Positions 34,479 to 44,082 of a stretch of DNA of 64,000 bases are shown one piece after another. Under the pieces are notes generated by a model. That model was not told where the DNA came from, ran no database searches, and saw only the letters and a list, made by a program, of their open reading frames with translations. Origin of the DNA: Sapientia aquatica. GTDB taxonomy: Bacteria; Pseudomonadota; Gammaproteobacteria; Burkholderiales; Burkholderiaceae_D. Position 1 is the stretch's first letter. Each line of letters opens with the position of its first letter. The translations under genes were made by a program, and so were the position numbers. The DNA is taken from contig NZ_SMYL01000002.1 in the NCBI RefSeq assembly GCF_004358105.1, positions 496,001-560,000 of the forward strand. Reading direction: 5' to 3'.

Positions 34479-35117
34479 ATGTACTCACTTTATTATTGCC
34501 CCGCCACTGCCAGCATGGTGGTGCATCAAGCACTATTAGAAATCGGCGCGCCGCATGAATTGAAATTGGTCGATTTTGACAGCGACGTGCAACATAGCGC
34601 CGAGTATTTAAAACTCAATCCGCAAGGCGTGGTGCCTACTTTAATCATTGATGGCAAGCCGATGCGCGAATCGGCGGCGATTTTGATGGCACTGGCCGAT
34701 CGTCATCCCGAAGCAGGTTTAGCGCCTGCCATCGGTTCGCCCGAGCGCGATTCCTGGTATCAGTGGATAGTATTTCTGAGTAATTCGCTGGCCGCGACTT
34801 ACCGCTTCTGGTTTTATCCGTCCGACTTAGGGTTGACCGAACACACGCCAGAATCGCGTGCGCCGTTGCAAAAGAAAATCGAAGGGATTTGGACAATACT
34901 CGACACCCATCTCGCCGCGCACGGCCCGTATCTCTTGGGTGAACAATTCAGCGCCGCAGATTTGCTACTCATCATGCACATGCGCTGGTCACGCAATATG
35001 CCGCGCACCGCGTTGGAATGGCCCGCGTTGAGCAGGTTCGCTGACTTAATGCGCGCCCGCCCTAGCTGGAAAGAAGTCTATCAACGCGAAGGTATTACCG
35101 ATTGGACTGGTTGGTAG
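34479..35117 (+). CDS. glutathione S-transferase family protein
   Basis: The 212-residue protein has an N-terminal thioredoxin-fold domain (SLYYCPATASMVVHQALLEI, then NPQGVVPTLIIDGKPMRES with the cis-Pro and glutathione-binding ES) and an all-helical C-terminal domain ending in RPSWKEVYQREG. The ATG at 34479 has GGAG 10 bases upstream; the TTG at 34470 is less likely. A beta/GST-like role in conjugation or peroxide detoxification is probable; the specific substrate is unknown. Confidence 0.85.
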   Translation: MYSLYYCPATASMVVHQALLEIGAPHELKLVDFDSDVQHSAEYLKLNPQGVVPTLIIDGKPMRESAAILMALADRHPEAGLAPAIGSPERDSWYQWIVFLSNSLAATYRFWFYPSDLGLTEHTPESRAPLQKKIEGIWTILDTHLAAHGPYLLGEQFSAADLLLIMHMRWSRNMPRTALEWPALSRFADLMRARPSWKEVYQREGITDWTGW

Positions 35118-35221
35118 TGCTTGTCGGTTAAGATAATGAGGATTGACCTATTGCTAGCTATTGAAGGTACTGGCAAAAGAATGTCTTCAACTAGATTTTC
35201 GGCGGTAAAAATCAAATTTTT

Positions 35222-35878
35222 ATGAAAAAAATATTACTCACCGGTTTCGAGCCGTTCAATCAAGATTCGATTAATCCATCCTGGGAAGCCGTTAAATTGC
35301 TCGATGGATTAAACACGCATTTATTCCATGTACGCAGTATCGAATTGCCCTGTGTGTTTGGGCAGTCGGTGCAACAACTTAGCAAAGCAATTGCGTTGAC
35401 TCAGCCTGATATTGTGATCGCGGTGGGATTGGCGGCGGGGCGCAGTGAGATTTCGGTTGAACGAGTGGCGATCAATATTGATGATGCGCGGATTCCGGAT
35501 AATGCGAACAATCAACCGATAGATATTCCGGTCGTGGCCGACGCACCGGCAGCCTATTTTTCAACGTTGCCGATCAAGGCAATCGTGCAAAAAATCCGTC
35601 AAGAAGGAATCCCGGCTGGAGTTTCTCAATCGGCTGGCAGTTTTGTGTGTAATCATGTGTTTTACGGCTTGATGCATCATGTTGCGCAGCATTCACCTAA
35701 TTTGCGGGCAGGCTTTATTCATGTGCCCGCAATCCCGCAGCAAGTGGCCAAAGGCGGTAGTAACGCCAATCAGCCTAGCATGTCCCTAACCGATATCGTG
35801 CGCGGCTTGCGCATTGCCTTGGCAGTTTGCTGCACGCAGCAGCACGATATTGTGGTCGCTGGAGGCCAGACTTCTTAA
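35222..35878 (+). CDS. pcp: pyroglutamyl-peptidase I
   Basis: This 218-residue cysteine peptidase of family C15 removes N-terminal pyroglutamate from peptides. The catalytic residues are visible: Glu80 in GRSEISVERVA, Cys143 in SAGSFVCNHVFY and His167 in GFIHVPA. The length is the family norm. Its stop overlaps the stop of the convergent acyl-CoA dehydrogenase gene by four bases. Confidence 0.94.
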   Translation: MKKILLTGFEPFNQDSINPSWEAVKLLDGLNTHLFHVRSIELPCVFGQSVQQLSKAIALTQPDIVIAVGLAAGRSEISVERVAINIDDARIPDNANNQPIDIPVVADAPAAYFSTLPIKAIVQKIRQEGIPAGVSQSAGSFVCNHVFYGLMHHVAQHSPNLRAGFIHVPAIPQQVAKGGSNANQPSMSLTDIVRGLRIALAVCCTQQHDIVVAGGQTS

Positions 35879-37014
35879 GCGGCTTTGGCAAAGTCTGGTA
35901 AGGCAATAAACCGCGCCAAATGGTGATCGACATCGCCCAGCGTTAAATCAATGGTGGTTAAACGTTTGAAATAATGCGCCGCTGCCAGTTCGTTGGTCAC
36001 GCCCATCCCACCGTGCAATTGCACCGCTTGTTGCCCGATAAATTTACCGGCTTGTCCAACCTTAACCTTGGCTGCTGAGACTGCTTTGCGTCGCTCTTGT
36101 GCGTCGCTTGCGTGTGCTTTGGAAGCGGCTAAGGTGGTCAGCGATTTGGCTTGCTCTAGCTCGATCAACATATCGGCCATGCGATGTTGCAGGACTTGGA
36201 ACTTGCCAATTGGCGTGCCGAATTGTTGCCGCGTTTTGAGGTATTCCAGCGTAGCTGCGATTAAGGCTTCCATGCAGCCCACTGCCTCGGCACACAATAA
36301 CGTCACACCGTAGTCAGAGACTGCGTCTAATAGCTCCCACGCCGTTCCCATTTCACCAATGATGCTGCCGGTGCTTAATTGAACGTTTTTAAATTCAATA
36401 TCAGAAGCTTGCAGACCATCTAAGGTGCGGTAGTTTTTGATCGTTACACCAGCCAAGCTTGGATCGACTAATAGCAAACTAATACCATCCGCAGCGCGGC
36501 TTGCCGCATTGCTGCGCGCGGAGACGATGAGTAATTGCGCTTGAGCGCCATGCAGTACCGTTGTCTTGTTGCCGTTTAAAACAAAACCGCTAGCGTTCGC
36601 GGTCACGCTGGTGGTGATGTTGTTTAACTCGTAGCGGGATTGTTTTTCATTCAGTGCGCAAGCGAGTTTAATTTCTCCGCTGGCGACTTGTTCCAATACG
36701 TCTGCATGGCTGTGCGATGCTGCCAAAAACTCTGCGCCAAACATAGTGGCGAAATACGGCTCGACGCATAAACTGCGTCCAATTTCTTGCATCACGCCCA
36801 TCATATCGACTGCGCTTCCCGCGAAGCCGCCTTGTTCTTCGGGAACCGGCAGGGCAGTCATGCCGAGCTCGGCCATCGCATTCCACGCTTTGTTGGAAAC
36901 GCCGGTGTCGGAATAAATAATCTGTTTACGCGATTCGAAATCGTAGTTGCTCTCTGCCCAGCGGCGTATCGAATCGGTAAATTGTTGCTGCTCTTGGCTG
37001 TATTCAAAGTCCAT
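35875..37014 (-). CDS. acyl-CoA dehydrogenase, pimeloyl-CoA dehydrogenase small-subunit-like
   Basis: The protein has 379 residues from ATG 37014, which is chosen because CGGAG sits six bases upstream; another ATG two codons earlier directly abuts that site. It has the acyl-CoA dehydrogenase fold: QQQFTDSIRRWAESNYD N-terminal helices and a C-terminal FAD-interacting LHGGMGVTNELAAAHYFKR. It is paired with a second, distinct dehydrogenase gene directly upstream, the layout of heteromeric PimC/PimD- or FadE-type enzymes for dicarboxyl-, branched- or ring-containing acyl-CoAs. Confidence 0.85.
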   Translation of the reverse strand: MDFEYSQEQQQFTDSIRRWAESNYDFESRKQIIYSDTGVSNKAWNAMAELGMTALPVPEEQGGFAGSAVDMMGVMQEIGRSLCVEPYFATMFGAEFLAASHSHADVLEQVASGEIKLACALNEKQSRYELNNITTSVTANASGFVLNGNKTTVLHGAQAQLLIVSARSNAASRAADGISLLLVDPSLAGVTIKNYRTLDGLQASDIEFKNVQLSTGSIIGEMGTAWELLDAVSDYGVTLLCAEAVGCMEALIAATLEYLKTRQQFGTPIGKFQVLQHRMADMLIELEQAKSLTTLAASKAHASDAQERRKAVSAAKVKVGQAGKFIGQQAVQLHGGMGVTNELAAAHYFKRLTTIDLTLGDVDHHLARFIALPDFAKAA

Positions 37015-37031
37015 CGTCATCTCCGTAATTT

Positions 37032-38228
37032 TTATAAACCCAACATCATTTGCGCGATGATGTTTTTTTGAATCTCATTGGAACCGCCGTAAATCGAAGT
37101 TTTACGGAAATTAAAATAAGTCCCTGCTAACGGTGCCGCATCGTCGCCCGCGGAAATACTGTGCGCCTGTTTTCCGCTTAAATAAGCTGGATCAAATGGC
37201 AAGCCCGCGGGGCCGGCGGCTTCTAACATTAACTCAGTTAATTTTTGTTGGATTTCGGTGCCTTTGATTTTTAATATCGACGCTTCCGGTCCGGGACCTT
37301 TTTGTTTGCCTTCGGTGGAGACAACTTTTAATAGTGTCACTTCCAACGCCATCAAATCAATTTCTAGGTTGGCGACCTTGGCGGCGAAGTGCGGATCGGC
37401 CAAGATAGGTGCGTCATTTTTTTGTTGAGCTAAGGCGAATTTTTTTAAAAAATTCAATTCACGCTTGCTGCTGCCGATGTCCGCAATGCCGGTGCGTTCA
37501 TGTCCCAGTAAATATTTGGCGTAGGTCCAACCCATGTTTTCTTCGCCAATTAAATTGGCGACGGGGACTTTGACGTTATCGAAAAACACTTCATTGACTT
37601 CGTGTTCTTCGTCCAACATGATGATGGGGCGCACGGTAATACCGGGCGTTTTCATATCGATCAGCAAAAATGAAATCCCGGCTTGCTTACGCGCCGTTGG
37701 GTCGGTGCGTACCAAGCAAAAAATCGTGTCGGCATGTTGCGCTAAAGTGGTCCAGGTCTTTTGGCCATTGACTACATAGTAGTCACCGTCGCGTTCGGCG
37801 CGGGTTTTTAATGAAGCCAAATCGGAACCCGAACCAGGCTCGGAATAACCTTGGCACCACCAATCTTCGCCGCTCAAAATACGCGGCAAATAATAATCTT
37901 GTTGCGCTTTATTGCCGAACTTCATAATCACTGGCGCGACCATAGAAACGCCAAACGGCAAGATGCGCGGTGATCCTGCCAAGCCAGATTCTTCGTTCCA
38001 AATATGCCGTTGCACCGGCGTCCAACCGGTTCCGCCAAATTCCACCGGCCATGCATTACCGACCCAGCCTTGTTTGGCCAAAATTTTGTGCCAGCGCAGG
38101 TGATCGTCTTTTTCTAACCTCAAATGATTGAGGACTTTGTGTTGAATATCGGCGGGTAAATTTTGCGTAAGAAATTGCCGCACTTCGGCGCGGAATTGTT
38201 CGTCTTGCGGGCTGTAGTTGAGGTCCAT
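37032..38228 (-). CDS. acyl-CoA dehydrogenase, pimeloyl-CoA dehydrogenase large-subunit-like
   Basis: The 398-residue protein starts MDLNYSPQDEQFRAEVRQFL, as do PimC-type subunits. It has the FAD/substrate segment WCQGYSEPGSGSDLASLKTR near 130 and the end FNFRKTSIYGGSNEIQKNI, typical of the family. GGAG lies six bases before the ATG. It is followed after 17 bases by the small-subunit gene and they probably form a heterotetramer. The chain length or substrate cannot be deduced. Confidence 0.87.
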   Translation of the reverse strand: MDLNYSPQDEQFRAEVRQFLTQNLPADIQHKVLNHLRLEKDDHLRWHKILAKQGWVGNAWPVEFGGTGWTPVQRHIWNEESGLAGSPRILPFGVSMVAPVIMKFGNKAQQDYYLPRILSGEDWWCQGYSEPGSGSDLASLKTRAERDGDYYVVNGQKTWTTLAQHADTIFCLVRTDPTARKQAGISFLLIDMKTPGITVRPIIMLDEEHEVNEVFFDNVKVPVANLIGEENMGWTYAKYLLGHERTGIADIGSSKRELNFLKKFALAQQKNDAPILADPHFAAKVANLEIDLMALEVTLLKVVSTEGKQKGPGPEASILKIKGTEIQQKLTELMLEAAGPAGLPFDPAYLSGKQAHSISAGDDAAPLAGTYFNFRKTSIYGGSNEIQKNIIAQMMLGL

Positions 38229-38356
38229 GTTGTCTCCGTGGGGGATTTAAGCCAGTATGAAATTAGATAAAAGCACGACCGTGCGAATTTTTTCGATTAT
38301 TGTACTAGGAATTTGCAACCAACAATACGCACGCCGTTGGGATGCGCTAAAAAACA

Positions 38357-38390
38357 AAAAACGTCATTCCAAATTGGCAATGACGTTTTT
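38357..38390 (-). terminator. Rho-independent terminator of the mfd-serB transcript
   Basis: AAAAACGTCATT (38357-38368) and AATGACGTTTTT (38379-38390) form a perfect 12-base stem. On the minus strand the T-rich run continues after it, ending transcription downstream of the small membrane protein gene. Confidence 0.8.
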
Positions 38391-38421
38391 AATTAAGCGG
38401 TTGATGTGCGCGCTAAGTGAG

Positions 38422-38817
38422 TTAATTAATTCCGTTGAAAGGATTATCGCCGATTGGACGATTTTCATTGAGCGCCATAATGCCGGTGATTAAGCGATAG
38501 GCTTTCCACAGCCATGCGCCGCCCCAAACGATAAACGCTAGCGGAATTCCGACAATGGTGATGATTAGCACCCAGCCCACAAATACGCAGGCCAGATAAA
38601 TCCAGAATGAATTGATTTGCCAATTGTGATGGCTATAAACGAAAGTCCCGGCTGCCTCGCCGCGTTTGGCGTAACTCAAAATGACTGGAATAAAAGACAG
38701 CGCGCCCAAGGTAAATAACATGCTCACGGCATGGAAAATATAAAACCACCATGCGTAATTTTTGATTGATTCCAGTTGCGCATCAAACACCAATTCTTGC
38801 GAGTTATTGACTGACAT
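38422..38817 (-). CDS. DUF4870-like membrane protein
   Basis: This 131-residue protein has three hydrophobic segments (AVSMLFTLGALSFIPVIL near 30, FWIYLACVFVGWVLIITIVG near 70, AFIVWGGAWLWKAY near 93). The last is followed by RLITGIMALNENRP, a pattern shared with DUF4870/TM2-like membrane proteins. AGGAG precedes the ATG. It starts 8 bases after serB and is probably co-transcribed with mfd and serB. Function unknown. Confidence 0.75.
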   Translation of the reverse strand: MSVNNSQELVFDAQLESIKNYAWWFYIFHAVSMLFTLGALSFIPVILSYAKRGEAAGTFVYSHHNWQINSFWIYLACVFVGWVLIITIVGIPLAFIVWGGAWLWKAYRLITGIMALNENRPIGDNPFNGIN

Positions 38818-38825
38818 GTTGTCTC

Positions 38826-39692
38826 CTAAAGTAAGTTTAATACTCCGTCTAATCCAACAAAATTAAGTGCGACATCGGCTTTGGCCCGCACAACCGGTTT
38901 AGCGCGGAAAGCGACTGATAATCCCGCAATTTCCATCATCGCCAAATCATTCGCGCCGTCGCCCATGACGATGGCTTGTTGTGTTGTGATTCCCAGTTGC
39001 GCGCAGACGCGTTCTACGGTGCGGCGTTTTTCTTGCGCATCGACGATGCCTTTGATAACGTTGCCGGTTAATTTGCCGTTAACGATTTCTAGTTCATTGG
39101 CATGGGTGAAGTCGAGGTTTAAGCGCGCTTTCATCCTATCGGTAAAGAAGGTAAAGCCACCAGAAACTAGCAAGGTTTTGATGCCCGCTGCTTGAATCGC
39201 TTTGAGCAAAGGCTCGGCGCCAAGCGAGAGTTGCAAGCGTTCGTCGTACACTTTTTGCAAAGCTTCGGCAGGTAAGCCCTTAAGTAAAGCTACGCGACGT
39301 GCCAAGCTCTCAGGGAAAGCAATTTCACCGCGCATTGCCGCTTCCGTAATGGCGGAGACTTGCGGCTTTAAACCTTGCATATCGGCGATTTCATCGATGC
39401 ATTCAATCGTGATTAAGGTGGAATCCATGTCCATTGCCAGAAAACGAAAGTCGCTGAGCTGTTTGGGTGATGTGCTCCAATAGGCGTCGATTTTGGCCGC
39501 AAAAGCCAGATCGCTAATTTGGCTTTTTAAGGCGTCGCTGCGCTCGCTTGCCGCAATGCCGGTGCAGCGTATGGCGTGCTGGGAAAGTTCCGTAATCTGC
39601 GTTGGTGCGGCGGATTGGGCTAATTCTTTTAGTGCCTTTAGGTCCGCCGTTAGGCTTTGCAAAATCAGTGTTTGAGTAGTTGCGTTCGTCAT
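38826..39692 (-). CDS. serB: phosphoserine phosphatase
   Basis: SerB makes the last step of serine synthesis. The 288-residue HAD-superfamily enzyme has motif I FLAMDMDSTLITIECIDE near 86-103, motif II LLVSGGFTFF near 174 and motif III/IV VMGDGANDLAMMEIAG near 243. An N-terminal extension of about 80 residues replaces the ACT domain region of enterobacterial SerB. It lies 14 bases downstream of mfd. Confidence 0.94.
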   Translation of the reverse strand: MTNATTQTLILQSLTADLKALKELAQSAAPTQITELSQHAIRCTGIAASERSDALKSQISDLAFAAKIDAYWSTSPKQLSDFRFLAMDMDSTLITIECIDEIADMQGLKPQVSAITEAAMRGEIAFPESLARRVALLKGLPAEALQKVYDERLQLSLGAEPLLKAIQAAGIKTLLVSGGFTFFTDRMKARLNLDFTHANELEIVNGKLTGNVIKGIVDAQEKRRTVERVCAQLGITTQQAIVMGDGANDLAMMEIAGLSVAFRAKPVVRAKADVALNFVGLDGVLNLL

Positions 39693-39706
39693 GTTAGTTG
39701 TAAGGT

Positions 39707-42700
39707 TTATTTCAAGGCGCGGATAGCCGTTTTGATTTGCCCAACTCGTGCAGCCAAATCAGGCATGTTGGCGCTGATGCGTAGCTTATCCTGACCGTGC
39801 AATTTAATGTGCTTATTTTTTTGGATTAATTCAATAATCCGAATCGGATCAATCGGCGGCTTTTCGATGAATTGCATCACCGCGGCATCCGAATGAGCGT
39901 CAATTTTAAAAATACCCACGGTTTTTGCCAGTACGCGCAGTCGATGCGTTTCCACCAAGGCGGTAACTGGCTCTGGCAGTTTGCCAAAACGATCGATTAA
40001 TTCCTCTTGTAAGGTATCGATGGCGTCAAAACTCTTGGCGCTGGATAAGCGTTTGTAGAGCGATAAACGTTCGTGCACGTCGCCGCAGAAGTCGCTTGGG
40101 AGCAGGGCTGGCGTGTGCAAATTGATTTCGGTGGTGGTCGCTAACGGCGCAGCCAGATCGGGCTCTTTGCCTTCTTTTAAGCTACGCACGGCTTCATTCA
40201 ACATTTCGGAATACAGTTGGAAACCAATTTCCACCATGTCGCCCGATTGATTGTCGCCTAACACTTCACCCGCACCGCGAATCTCTAAATCGTGCATGGC
40301 TAAATAAAAGCCACTGCCGAGTTCTTCCATCTGCACAATTGCATCGAGTCGGCGCTGCGCCAATTTGGTTAGTCCTTTGACGTCGTGCACCAGCAAATAG
40401 GCGTAGGCTTGGTGATGCGACCGACCGACGCGGCCACGCAATTGGTGCAACTGCGCCAAACCGAATTTGTCGGCGCGATGCATGATGATTGTGTTGGCGG
40501 TTGGGACGTCAATGCCGGTCTCAATAATGGTCGTGCAGAGCAAAATGTTATAGCGCTGCGCCACGAAATCGCGCATAACTTTTTCCAAATCGCGTTCGTG
40601 CATTTGGCCGTGCGCGACTGCAATACGCGCTTCGGGCAACAATTCTTCCAGCATTGCTTTGCGGTTTTGGATAGTCTCGACTTCGTTGTGCAAGAAATAG
40701 ACTTGGCCGCCGCGTTTTAACTCGCGCAAACAGGCTTCGCGCAAGACTGAATTATCTTCACTGCGGACAAAAGTTTTAATTGCTAACCGTTTTTGTGGCG
40801 CGGTGGCGATGATGGAGAAATCGCGCAAACCCTCCAATGCCATGCCCAAGGTGCGCGGGATCGGTGTGGCGGTTAAGGTCAATACATCGACTTCGGCACG
40901 CAAGGCTTTTAAGGTTTCTTTTTGGCGCACGCCAAATCGGTGCTCTTCGTCGATGATGACTAAACCTAGACGGCTAAATTTAACGTCGTCGGATAATAAT
41001 TTATGGGTGCCGATGACGATATCGACTGTGCCATCGTTCATGCCTTTAATCGCGGCGGTGATCTCTTTGCCGCTTCTAAAGCGCGATAATTCCGCGATTT
41101 TTACTGGCCAATCGGCGAAGCGATCAGCGAACGTTTGAGCATGTTGTTCGGCTAGCAGCGTGGTTGGCGCCAAAATCGCAACTTGTTTGCCGCCCATGAC
41201 CGCGACGAAGGCGGCACGCAGGGCTACTTCGGTTTTACCAAAACCTACGTCGCCGCAAATCAGTCTGTCCATCGGTTTGCCGGACGTCATATCGCTGACG
41301 ACCGCATTAATCGCAGCCGCTTGATCGGCAGTTTCTTCAAAGCCAAAACTCTCGGCAAAAGCTTGGTAGTCGTGCGCGGAATATTCAAATGCATGGCCAT
41401 GACGCAGGGCGCGGCGGGCGTATAAGTTAAGCAATTCAGCGGCAGTATCGCGGCATTGTTGCGCGGCTTTACGCTTAGCTTTTTCCCACGAACCGGAGCC
41501 TAAGGTATGCAGCGGCGCTTCTTCTTGCGATGCGCCGGAATAGCGTGAAATAACGTGCAATTGCGCCACGGGCACGTAGAGCTTGGTTTCTTTGGCGTAT
41601 TCCAGATGCAAAAATTCAGTTTCGCCTTCGCCCAAATCCATGGCGACTAAACCTTGATATCGCCCAATACCGTAATGTTCATGCACCACTGGATCGCCGA
41701 TTTTGAGTTCAGACAAATCGCGCACCATGGATTCAACTTGCGTCGCGCCTTCTTGCTTTTTGCGCGCGGAAGAGCGGCGGGTGACGTTGGCGTATAACTC
41801 GGTTTCGGTGATAAAGCTAATGCCGCTTTCCAGATTGAAGCCAGCAAATAACGGCGCAACGCCTAGCATCAAGGGCGCAGTGCCGGTCACGAAATCGGTC
41901 AAGCTATCGCAAATTACGGGATGCAAATCGTATTCGGCAAAATACTGCTGCAATGTTTCGCGCCTGCCGTTGGATTCGGCGCAAATTAAGATGCGCTGTT
42001 TGGTTTGCAGTAAGAACGAGCGCAGATTGGCAAGCGGATCATCTAAGCGGCGATTGACCGCGATATCAGGAAGTGCGGTGGAGATTTTTATTTGGTCTTC
42101 GGCATTGGACTTAATTAAATACCGCCCAAACGGTTTGGTCAGCGTAAAAAAATCCTCATCGCGCAAGAACAGCGCTTCGGGCGCTAATACTGGCCGTTCA
42201 CGGTCGGACTTTAAAAACGCATAACGCGATTGCGTATCGGTCCAAAAGCGTTGAATCGCCGCATCAATTTCACCGACCATGCACAGGCAAGTCGATTCTG
42301 GCAAATAGTCGAACAAGGTGGCAGTTTGTTCAAAAAACAGTGGCAGATAATATTCAATTCCCGCCGAAGCAATACCGTTGCCGATGTCTTTATAGATGCG
42401 GGTACGTGATGGATCGCCTTCAAACACCTCGCGCCATTTTTTGCGGAAAGCGGTGCGCGCTGGTTCATCCATGGGGAACTCGCGGCCTGGCAACAGGCGA
42501 ACTTCCTTGACCGGATAAATCGTGCGCTGCGTATCGGCGTCAAAGGTGCGGATGGTTTCTATGGTTTCGCCGAACAAATCTAGGCGATACGGCAAGGGCG
42601 AACCCATCGGGAATAAGTCAATCAAGCCGCCGCGCACGGCATATTCGCCCGGCGACATCACTTGCGACACGTGGCTGTAACCCGCCAAGGTCAGTTGAGT

Positions 42701-43138
42701 TTTAAGCTGCGCTTCGTTGAGTGTTGCGCCTTGTTTGAAAAAGAATGTATAAGCCGCTAAAAATGAGGGAGGTGCCATGCGCAGGAGCGCGGTGGACACC
42801 GGCACAATTAACACATCCGATTGACCGTGACCCACTTCATACAGTGTTGCCAAGCGCTCGGACACTAAATCCTGATGCGGCGAGAACGCGTCGTAGGGCA
42901 ATGTTTCCCAGTCCGGCAATACATGACAGCGCAACTGTGCTTCGCTGCCAAACCAACTAATTTCGGTTTGCAAACGCTGAGCATCGGTCGCATCGGCCAC
43001 GAATACCGTCAACATGCGCTGCGCAGCTTTGAGCGCCGTAGCTGTCTGACTTAAGGCGTACGAATCGGCCGAACCGTGCAGAGTGGGTAAATGAATCCGA
43101 TAACCTGGTTTGGGTAGCGAGTGCAGATCAAATGACAT
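39707..43138 (-). CDS. mfd: transcription-repair coupling factor
   Basis: Mfd removes stalled RNA polymerase from DNA lesions and recruits UvrA. The protein has 1143 residues from ATG 43138. Order: UvrB-like N-terminal module, RNA polymerase interaction domain (HEHYGIGRYQGLVAMDLGEG near 487), translocase with Walker A ICGDVGFGKTEVALRAAF near 630 and DEEH box near 732, TRG motif region (GRVGRSHHQAYAYLL near 905), and the C-terminal UvrA-binding-blocking domain. The length is normal. An ORF start eight codons upstream is less likely. Confidence 0.95.
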   Translation of the reverse strand: MSFDLHSLPKPGYRIHLPTLHGSADSYALSQTATALKAAQRMLTVFVADATDAQRLQTEISWFGSEAQLRCHVLPDWETLPYDAFSPHQDLVSERLATLYEVGHGQSDVLIVPVSTALLRMAPPSFLAAYTFFFKQGATLNEAQLKTQLTLAGYSHVSQVMSPGEYAVRGGLIDLFPMGSPLPYRLDLFGETIETIRTFDADTQRTIYPVKEVRLLPGREFPMDEPARTAFRKKWREVFEGDPSRTRIYKDIGNGIASAGIEYYLPLFFEQTATLFDYLPESTCLCMVGEIDAAIQRFWTDTQSRYAFLKSDRERPVLAPEALFLRDEDFFTLTKPFGRYLIKSNAEDQIKISTALPDIAVNRRLDDPLANLRSFLLQTKQRILICAESNGRRETLQQYFAEYDLHPVICDSLTDFVTGTAPLMLGVAPLFAGFNLESGISFITETELYANVTRRSSARKKQEGATQVESMVRDLSELKIGDPVVHEHYGIGRYQGLVAMDLGEGETEFLHLEYAKETKLYVPVAQLHVISRYSGASQEEAPLHTLGSGSWEKAKRKAAQQCRDTAAELLNLYARRALRHGHAFEYSAHDYQAFAESFGFEETADQAAAINAVVSDMTSGKPMDRLICGDVGFGKTEVALRAAFVAVMGGKQVAILAPTTLLAEQHAQTFADRFADWPVKIAELSRFRSGKEITAAIKGMNDGTVDIVIGTHKLLSDDVKFSRLGLVIIDEEHRFGVRQKETLKALRAEVDVLTLTATPIPRTLGMALEGLRDFSIIATAPQKRLAIKTFVRSEDNSVLREACLRELKRGGQVYFLHNEVETIQNRKAMLEELLPEARIAVAHGQMHERDLEKVMRDFVAQRYNILLCTTIIETGIDVPTANTIIMHRADKFGLAQLHQLRGRVGRSHHQAYAYLLVHDVKGLTKLAQRRLDAIVQMEELGSGFYLAMHDLEIRGAGEVLGDNQSGDMVEIGFQLYSEMLNEAVRSLKEGKEPDLAAPLATTTEINLHTPALLPSDFCGDVHERLSLYKRLSSAKSFDAIDTLQEELIDRFGKLPEPVTALVETHRLRVLAKTVGIFKIDAHSDAAVMQFIEKPPIDPIRIIELIQKNKHIKLHGQDKLRISANMPDLAARVGQIKTAIRALK

Positions 43139-43237
43139 TGGCAGAATTAGGTTGGAGGGCAAAAGCTGACGGTATAGTCGAATCGTTGGTGAATTGTGGT
43201 CGAATTATTGCTTGGCTTGCTTGGAGTTGCAGTCCAT

Positions 43238-43267
43238 TTGACTTTACAATGGAGCACGTATTATAAA
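43238..43267 (+). promoter_or_regulatory. sigma-70-like promoter of ispD
   Basis: TTGACT (43238-43243) and TATAAA (43262-43267) are spaced by 18 bases. Transcription would start near 43274, about 54 bases before the proposed TTG start of ispD, and this position argues against the longer upstream reading frame. Confidence 0.5.
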
Positions 43268-43327
43268 CTACCGCCGGGAAACTGTTCCCGCCCTTCAACT
43301 CTTGATTTTTATTCGTTTGATAACACG

Positions 43328-44041
43328 TTGAGCCTCTCAAATTCCCCGCGATATTTTGCCTTAATTCCAGCCGCCGGCGTCGGTGCGCGCATGCAAGCGG
43401 ATTGCCCGAAACAATATTTGCACATTGGCGGCAAAAGTATTTTGCAACATAGCGTTAATGCGTTTTTGCGGCACGCCGCGATTCAGCATGTGTTTGTGGT
43501 GGTGAGCCCGCACGATGCTTATGTTGCGCAGGAATTACTGAAGGATGAGCGGCTAACGGTGTTGTTTTGTGGCGGCGAAACCCGCGCTGATTCCGTGACT
43601 AACGGCTTGGATGCAATGGCCGGGCAAGTTGATGCGCTAGATTGGATTCTGGTGCATGATGCGGCCAGACCCGGTTTAACGCCCGATTTAATCAGTCGCT
43701 TAATCGATCAAGTCGGTACTGATGAGGTAGGTGGACTGCTGGCTTTGCCTGTCGTGGACACCGTTAAACTACAAAATTTAAGCGCTTCACAGCATCAGGT
43801 AAAAACCATTCCACGGGCCGGTTTATGGCTAGCCCAAACACCGCAAATGTTTCGCCATCGCGTATTAAGCGATTGCTTAGCAAGCGCAAAAGCAGCGTCA
43901 TTTGATATCACCGATGAAGCGAGCGCCATTGAGGCCAGCCGTTTGATACCTCAACTGGTCGAAGGTCATTGGTGCAATACTAAAATTACCCGTCCTGACG
44001 ATTTGGTATTGATCGACTCTTATTTAGCAAAACTTATTTAG
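43328..44041 (+). CDS. ispD: 2-C-methyl-D-erythritol 4-phosphate cytidylyltransferase
   Basis: IspD adds CMP to MEP in the non-mevalonate isoprenoid pathway. The 237-residue form begins at TTG 43328, close to the family length of about 230. It shows YFALIPAAGVGARMQADCPKQY (nucleotide-binding loop), HDAARPGLTPDLISRL near 120 and the C-terminal TKITRPDDLVLID. The frame runs upstream to a GTG at 43196, but this would start before the likely promoter. ispF follows after 41 bases, as usual. Confidence 0.9.
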   Translation: MSLSNSPRYFALIPAAGVGARMQADCPKQYLHIGGKSILQHSVNAFLRHAAIQHVFVVVSPHDAYVAQELLKDERLTVLFCGGETRADSVTNGLDAMAGQVDALDWILVHDAARPGLTPDLISRLIDQVGTDEVGGLLALPVVDTVKLQNLSASQHQVKTIPRAGLWLAQTPQMFRHRVLSDCLASAKAASFDITDEASAIEASRLIPQLVEGHWCNTKITRPDDLVLIDSYLAKLI

Positions 44042-44082
44042 CAAAACTTATTTAGCATTACATACCTCGCAACCATAAATCC

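Noticed and set aside
41703-42224. Plus-strand frame of 173 codons inside mfd
   Set aside because: Antisense of conserved Mfd sequence, no ribosome-binding site.
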